From Sardina pilchardus (Eukaryota; Chordata; Actinopteri; Clupeiformes; Clupeidae), in NCBI RefSeq assembly GCF_963854185.1, contig NC_084996.1:5935157-5999156 (forward strand): a stretch of DNA of 64,000 bases, in the 5' to 3' direction. The position numbers and the translations under genes were made by a program. Positions 58,793 through 64,000 of this stretch are shown piece after piece; positions within the stretch are counted from its first letter, which is position 1, and every line of letters starts with the position of its first letter. Under the pieces are notes generated by a model. That model was given only the letters and a program-made list of their open reading frames with translations, was not told the origin of the DNA and did not search any database.

Positions 58793-61700
58793 ATGGATCC
58801 TGTAAGCGCGGAACATACCAAACTATACTTTTATGAAAATAGATTACAAACTTATTCGGGGTGGCCATTCGAGGAGGACTGCATTTGCACTCCAGAGAAT
58901 GTAAGTGATAACGTTAACAGCTAACAGATTGCAAATTATTAACGTTAGCATAGGAAAATGATCTACGCTGGACATCAGTTAAGAGAATAATGTTACGAAA
59001 ATATTTTAACGCAGTGAAGAATACGTCTGCTAGTTTGTGTTGTCAATAGCCAAGCAGCCCAGGTTAAAAGAGTGTTTAATTTAAACTGGCTAGCGTTGGG
59101 TTTATGTTAAATTAACGTTACTTGATTTCAACTCCTGAACGTCATCCTAGCCGTCATCATGGCAGATAATGGATGTTACTACTATTGAAAAGTCAATCTC
59201 AACTTAATTATGGTCGGAGTGACACTTATATAACGCACGATATAAAATACCATTACCAGTTAACTTTGTTGTTGTCCCTAGATGGCTAAAGCTGGCTTTA
59301 TTCACACGCCCACCGAGAATAGCCCGGATGTCGCGCAATGCTTTTTCTGCTACAAAGAACTGGAGGGATGGGAGCCTGAAGATGACCCAGTGTAAGGAAC
59401 TCTGTGGCAATGGTCCATGACAAATTTATTTATTTCCATAAAGATGCAAAGAGCCTTGTACACACTAATGCAATACTTAAAGTGCTTGGAAAGTTGTCAA
59501 TGTTTGTCTGTAGCAACATAATAACAAAGTTAAAACAAAATGTTTCTAGGCATGAATGATGACTTGTGAAGAAATGTCAAGATGCATACAAGATCCCCAA
59601 ATGCTTGTCTTATCAGGCATTATCACCTACATAGGCCTAAGTCTACAAGCAAAAAATCACTTGTTGCATCTTGTTATCGCAGGCTGAGTTTGTGACAAGT
59701 TTCTTTGTAAAATCTGTTCCAAAAAAGTGCTCTAACGGTTCCTAAGATGTTTGAATATTCTGACTGTAATTTTGCCTTTTTCAAATGCTAATTTCTAGGA
59801 AGGAACACAAATCACATTCTCCGGCCTGCAATTTCATTGCACTAGAGAAGTCAGTGAATGAGCTCACAGTGGAAGAACTACTCAAGCTGCAGAAGGAACG
59901 ACAGAAATATCTCATTGTGAGTTGGGTTTTGAATTTTTTTGGGGACAGTACGTAAAAAGATAACTGTATATTGAATCTTTCTGTTTATTAATACCACCCA
60001 ATCCCAAGTTTAGATAAAAGCACTCCATCCACCCAGACCATCTAGATCTGTGGTTCCTAAAGTGGGGGTTGGGACTAAAATAATTACTATAGAAAAAAAA
60101 AAAAAAAAAAAAAAATGGCACAAAAGATAAAATAGCAGTTACATTTCAAATAAAAATACATCAAAATACATTTCTTTGCCTCCTCTGACCTCTGATGTGA
60201 TACATTTGTTTACTTCAAGTTCTAATACAAGTATTGAATACATTATATTATTGATGTTAAATTCTAAATAATGATTATTAGGCTGTTATGTTCTTTTGTG
60301 GTATTATGCTTCTACGGTATTATGCTTGTGTTTGTGGTTGCTATTAGTGCATGTGTACTGTAACATGATTAAACATCTATTTACACCCTCCAAATTATTG
60401 GTTCAGTTTTCTGTGGCAGATATTACAGGTGTGTAAAATAAACAATATTGTCATGTGTTCTACCTTCATTGGAAATATCGCAATATAAACCAAATGACCT
60501 AACCGCAAAAGCTATAAATAATCATCCACAGTAAATTTTGTCACATTTCTGACTTTTATATTAATGTCATCCTCTTTGACTATGCTACTTCTGGTTGGTG
60601 GGTGTGCGTAGTGTGTGTGGGGCAAAGCAATTCTGATTGGTGAGCTTCACAATCGGTCGGGGGGTGCTGAGCTGAGCTTCTTGTGCCCCGGGCATGCTCA
60701 CCACCAATAAAGGTGGCACAAATTACACATTTGAAATACTGAACTGAATCAACTCATTGACATTCATAAATAATATTGGAAACGTCGCAATTACATATGT
60801 TCCCCATATCGTGCATTTTTGTATTTTTATTAGTGATGCTCCGATCGATCGGCCGCCGATCATGATCGGCCGATATTGGCTAAAAATGGCTTGATCGGTG
60901 AAGCTCAAAAGTGCCGATCAAAAAAGCCGATCATGTGACCTAAATTACTTGCGTGACATTTTTCCACCTGCAGGCGCGGCGCACAGGCACACAACAGCCT
61001 AGAGTAGAGAGGAGCTTGCAGTGGCAAACATGAGTAGGCTAAAGGTTCAGTGTAAAATTAACCATTTGCAATGTATGTCGTGCTGAAATCCCTCGAGGTG
61101 GAAGCCACCAACAACGTTTTAACACCACTGACGGACAACTGAATATGTCGGGTATGATAAACTAAACCAGCCAACTTCCTCATGCTTCAATCTGCCGACT
61201 AGGCCTACTAACGATAGGGATGATAAGAGATGGAAAGGCATCACGTTCAGAATTAATTTGCCTCCACGAACAAACTCTATTCGTTGTGGAGGATAAAGCC
61301 CTCATTAGCCTACGTTACGATTTTGCAAATATTTGTAGCCTAAAAGATTTTTGAAAGACAGTCAGACTCTCACCTCTAAAGACAAATCATAGAGTTTTAT
61401 GTCACAAACTAGTCACAGACTATGCAGACATGCGATAATATCAGACATGTTTGATATTGTCGTAACGGCAGAATTAGAAAAAGACTCCGACTGGCTTACA
61501 ACCGCTAATTGACACCTTACATTAAACGAGCACACGGGAGCGCGCCGCGCCATGATTTCTGTCCCGACTTTGGATATTTATTCGCCGACTGTGAAAACAT
61601 GGCAATATCGCGCAATGTAAGCATGAATGTAAGTCGGCCCTAACCTGTCTTGATCCACGATATTACCCCGCAGGCATGAAATACTAATGTGTATCTCCTC

Positions 61701-62603
61701 ACGTTACCAAACAGTGTAGCCTACATTGACAAGCTGAAGAATAGCTTCCCAAGCGCAGACGCCTGTCCAATGTCCCTGCTAGCTTAACAGCGCACTTTAT
61801 TGACCCAAACTGGTGGCATTTAACGGCATGTTTCAGTCATGGGGGATTTCAAGAGAAAAAAGACTTGCAATTTATTGCTTACAGTAGCTTACATTGTTTC
61901 TTTTTTAGGGATTTGGAACAGAGAAAAAGCCATAGTTTTGCACTTTGTGGCAGTAGGTTTTGGTGTAACACGTTTTTCATTTAATGTAGTCAGTCTATTT
62001 AGAGGCTATACTTTTCAAGTAGCCTAGGCAATGTAATTGCCCATCCCATTTAGGTGATCTGTGTGTTGGTCTGCCTGACCCCCTCCGTGTTAGAAATCAT
62101 TTTATGTCTCGCTGCATATTTGGAAAAGATGGCCAAAGTTATTTCATTTTCTAAATACAAATCGATAAATGGTGCTTCCTCAACATCTTGACTAGCCTAT
62201 AGGCCTACTGTCTTTTATGCCACTTACATTAATTCATAGTTAGTTTAATTTCTACAAATGATGCAAACTCTGCTAGACTATTGTTAAAAGACTCTCATTC
62301 CCCTGCCATTCTGTGATCGGCAGTGATCGGCAATCGGCCGATCATGATTTTGATGATCGGTAATCGGTGATCGGCCCCAAAAATGCTGATCGGAGCATCT
62401 CTAATTTTTATATTTATATTTTTATTTCTGTTTGAGTGTAGGTAATACTGAATAATATAATAATGCTGAGATTTTGTGTGCCATAAGCTTTATCTTTCTT
62501 CCATCCATCATAGAAAAAGACCTGCAATCAAGTAATTGAAAAATTTGAAGAAGCTGCGAAAAAAAGAAGAGGGGACATTGTCAAAAAGGCAACAGATGCG
62601 TGA
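58793..62603 (+). CDS. birc5: BIRC5 (survivin), BIR-domain protein (4 exons)
   Basis: Subunit of the chromosomal passenger complex with INCENP, borealin and Aurora B; it docks on phosphorylated histone H3 at centromeres and also limits apoptosis (family knowledge). Exons 58793-58900, 59282-59391, 59799-59916 and 62514-62603 have GT-AG borders, join in phase and give 141 aa (human 142). One BIR domain (about residues 15-88) has the zinc ligands C-x2-C-x16-H-x6-C: CFFC in exon 2, then EHKSHSPAC in exon 3. Typical blocks are GWPFEEDCICTPE, MAKAGFIHTPTEN and KELEGWEPEDDPV. A charged C-terminal helix (KKTCNQVIEKFEEAAKK) corresponds to the long survivin helix that binds borealin/INCENP. No RING or CARD is present, as expected for BIRC5. 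Teleosts have birc5a and birc5b; I cannot say which this is. Intron 3 contains a 1.6 kb hAT element. Confidence 0.96.
60831..62403. mobile_element. hAT element, 1573 bp, in birc5 intron 3
   Basis: Termini TAGTGATGCTCCGATC and GATCGGAGCATCTCTA are inverted repeats flanked by ATTTTTAT at 60823-60830 and 62404-62411, a perfect 8-bp target duplication. Both subterminal regions are packed with CGATCGGCCGAT-type words. No intact transposase was found. Confidence 0.9.
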
Positions 62604-64000
62604 GGGGGTCATTTGTGCTCTTGATTTTAGTTTTGTTAGCAGTGTGTTTTGTATGTGTGTCCAATATTTGTGGAACCCCCCTGTCATTTTATTGTTGTGT
62701 AGGCTATAGTTATCTATGTTGTCATTGTTAAATAACTGCCTAAACCTAAAATTAGTTTAAATACAATGAGTATCTAGGTCTTGGAACTAACAGGAGCACT
62801 TGTGATCTAACAGGTATCGGTCAATAATGTTTTGTGTTTGAAAATGGGCAAAAACACTAGTGATGCATTTCATGTACAGTAAGCCTATGTGGTGAGATCT
62901 GGGAAATCCCATCACATGGTGAAATAAAATAAAAAATTCAGCCATCTCTAGTAAAATTTCACCAACATTCTGATACCATCCAAGCAACATCCTGGATACC
63001 GTCCCCTAGCAACGTCCTGGATGTTGCTTGGATGGTGTCAGATTCATAAGTTGGTAAAGTATCACCATGTGATGGGTTTTCCCAGATCCCATCTTTCTTT
63101 CACAGACACACACACACACACACACTTACAGTGCTAGTTTGTGTTCTAGTCTTGCAGTTTACTGATGTTGCTTTTGATGCGGTTTTGATGTTTTTATCTG
63201 TCCTTCAGTGTCATGACACAACTATTCTCACTCTAGAGCAGTGTACAGTAGGTAGCTGTATGAAATAAATATGTGCATATATCCTCTTGAGAATTTATTT
63301 TTCCAGAGCTGATGTTCTATGTCATTTCTAGCACTGCAAACACAGATTTAATCTGTTCTTTTGCATACTGTTTTTTAAAGTAATAAATTGCGCATATGTG
63401 TAGGTTGTAATTACACTGCTTATATCATATGTTAATGTTGAAAAAAGCTGAAGAAACGATTCATTGCAATACATCCATAGTGCACTTACATATGAAAGTT
63501 ATAAATTAACAATCAATAACCAGTTTAACAATTATCACCATGTTAACTCATACCTACACACCTATGCAATATTGTATCTCTTCTTGGACATTAATGATAA
63601 GCTATCAATTTCTAAGTATCAGTAAAACATATTGTATACTATGAATAAACTATTTATTAATTTCTTCCCTAACATTCATGTCTATTTAAACAAGTATGTA
63701 CTGTATTTGCTCACATAGTCTTGATCAGCCATAATTAAGAGGTCATACTGTCCCAGATAGCCTGGTGTCAGATATCACATTCGCATACTCCTCCATATCT
63801 CTACCCCTTCATCTCTGGGAACCAACCTACAAGAACATCAAGAGTCCAGACTGTATGACGTCTGAAGGATTTTAAGATGCAACACTTTGTCCATGGAACA
63901 TGAGGTTTATTGAATACAAGTCTATTTTAACGTGCAAAGGAATGATCTGTTACAATTTGGTCATGTAATAAAGAAAAGAACACTGAAGTTTAGGAACGCC
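62604..64000 (+). other. birc5: birc5 3'UTR and downstream flank
   Basis: No coding exon recognised. Candidate polyadenylation signals AATAAA lie at 63264-63269 and 63382-63387. A foldback sequence spans about 62895-63088 and a short (CA)n lies at 63105-63124. A TTTATT at 63905-63910 could be the 3' end of a neighbouring minus-strand gene beyond the window, but nothing in the window supports that further. Confidence 0.5.

Overview
This is a 64 kb stretch of a ray-finned fish (teleost) nuclear genome. The genes have short exons separated by GT-AG introns, and the proteins match vertebrate families exon by exon. The non-coding DNA is full of long (CA)n/(GA)n microsatellites, Tc1/mariner and hAT transposons and foldback MITEs typical of teleosts. 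The species cannot be fixed from sequence alone; the very high dinucleotide-repeat load would suit a clupeid-like fish, but that is only a guess.

Layout. 1-2340: AGTTAGCAT-type minisatellite and a duplicated block, one copy carrying a hAT-type MITE with an intact target duplication. About 2340-11916 (minus): timp2, five coding exons, a microsatellite-rich first intron and a probable 2 kb 3'UTR. 12.1-19.7 kb: gene-poor spacer with a TTAA-flanked MITE and old transposon debris. 19705-23713 (minus): cant1, three coding exons, the first very GC-rich. 24.8-29.5 kb: spacer. 29578-37693 (minus): syngr2, four exons, with a three-layer nested transposon stack in intron 2. 38-41.6 kb: spacer with a foldback element. 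41629-53829 (plus): tmc6, seventeen coding exons, including a GC-AG intron and two places where an exon's acceptor region is locally duplicated. 56530-57517 (plus): a small single-RRM protein that I cannot assign to a named family. 58793-62603 (plus): birc5 (survivin), four exons, a promoter with paired CCAAT boxes and a CHR-like element, and a hAT element in intron 3. 62.6-64 kb: birc5 3'UTR and flank.

The gene set (timp2, cant1, syngr2, tmc6, birc5) corresponds to human 17q25.3, where the same genes lie in one neighbourhood in a different arrangement and with many genes between. This is conserved synteny, not an operon: the products act in different places (matrix protease inhibition, Golgi nucleotidase, vesicle membrane protein, ER/Golgi TMC protein, chromosomal passenger complex). 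No RNA genes, CRISPR arrays or prokaryotic features were seen. I found no wholly new biological system. The most interesting points are the small RRM gene, the tandemly repeated exon boundaries in tmc6, the nested transposons, the MITE with a filled and an empty paralogous site, and the cell-cycle promoter architecture of birc5.
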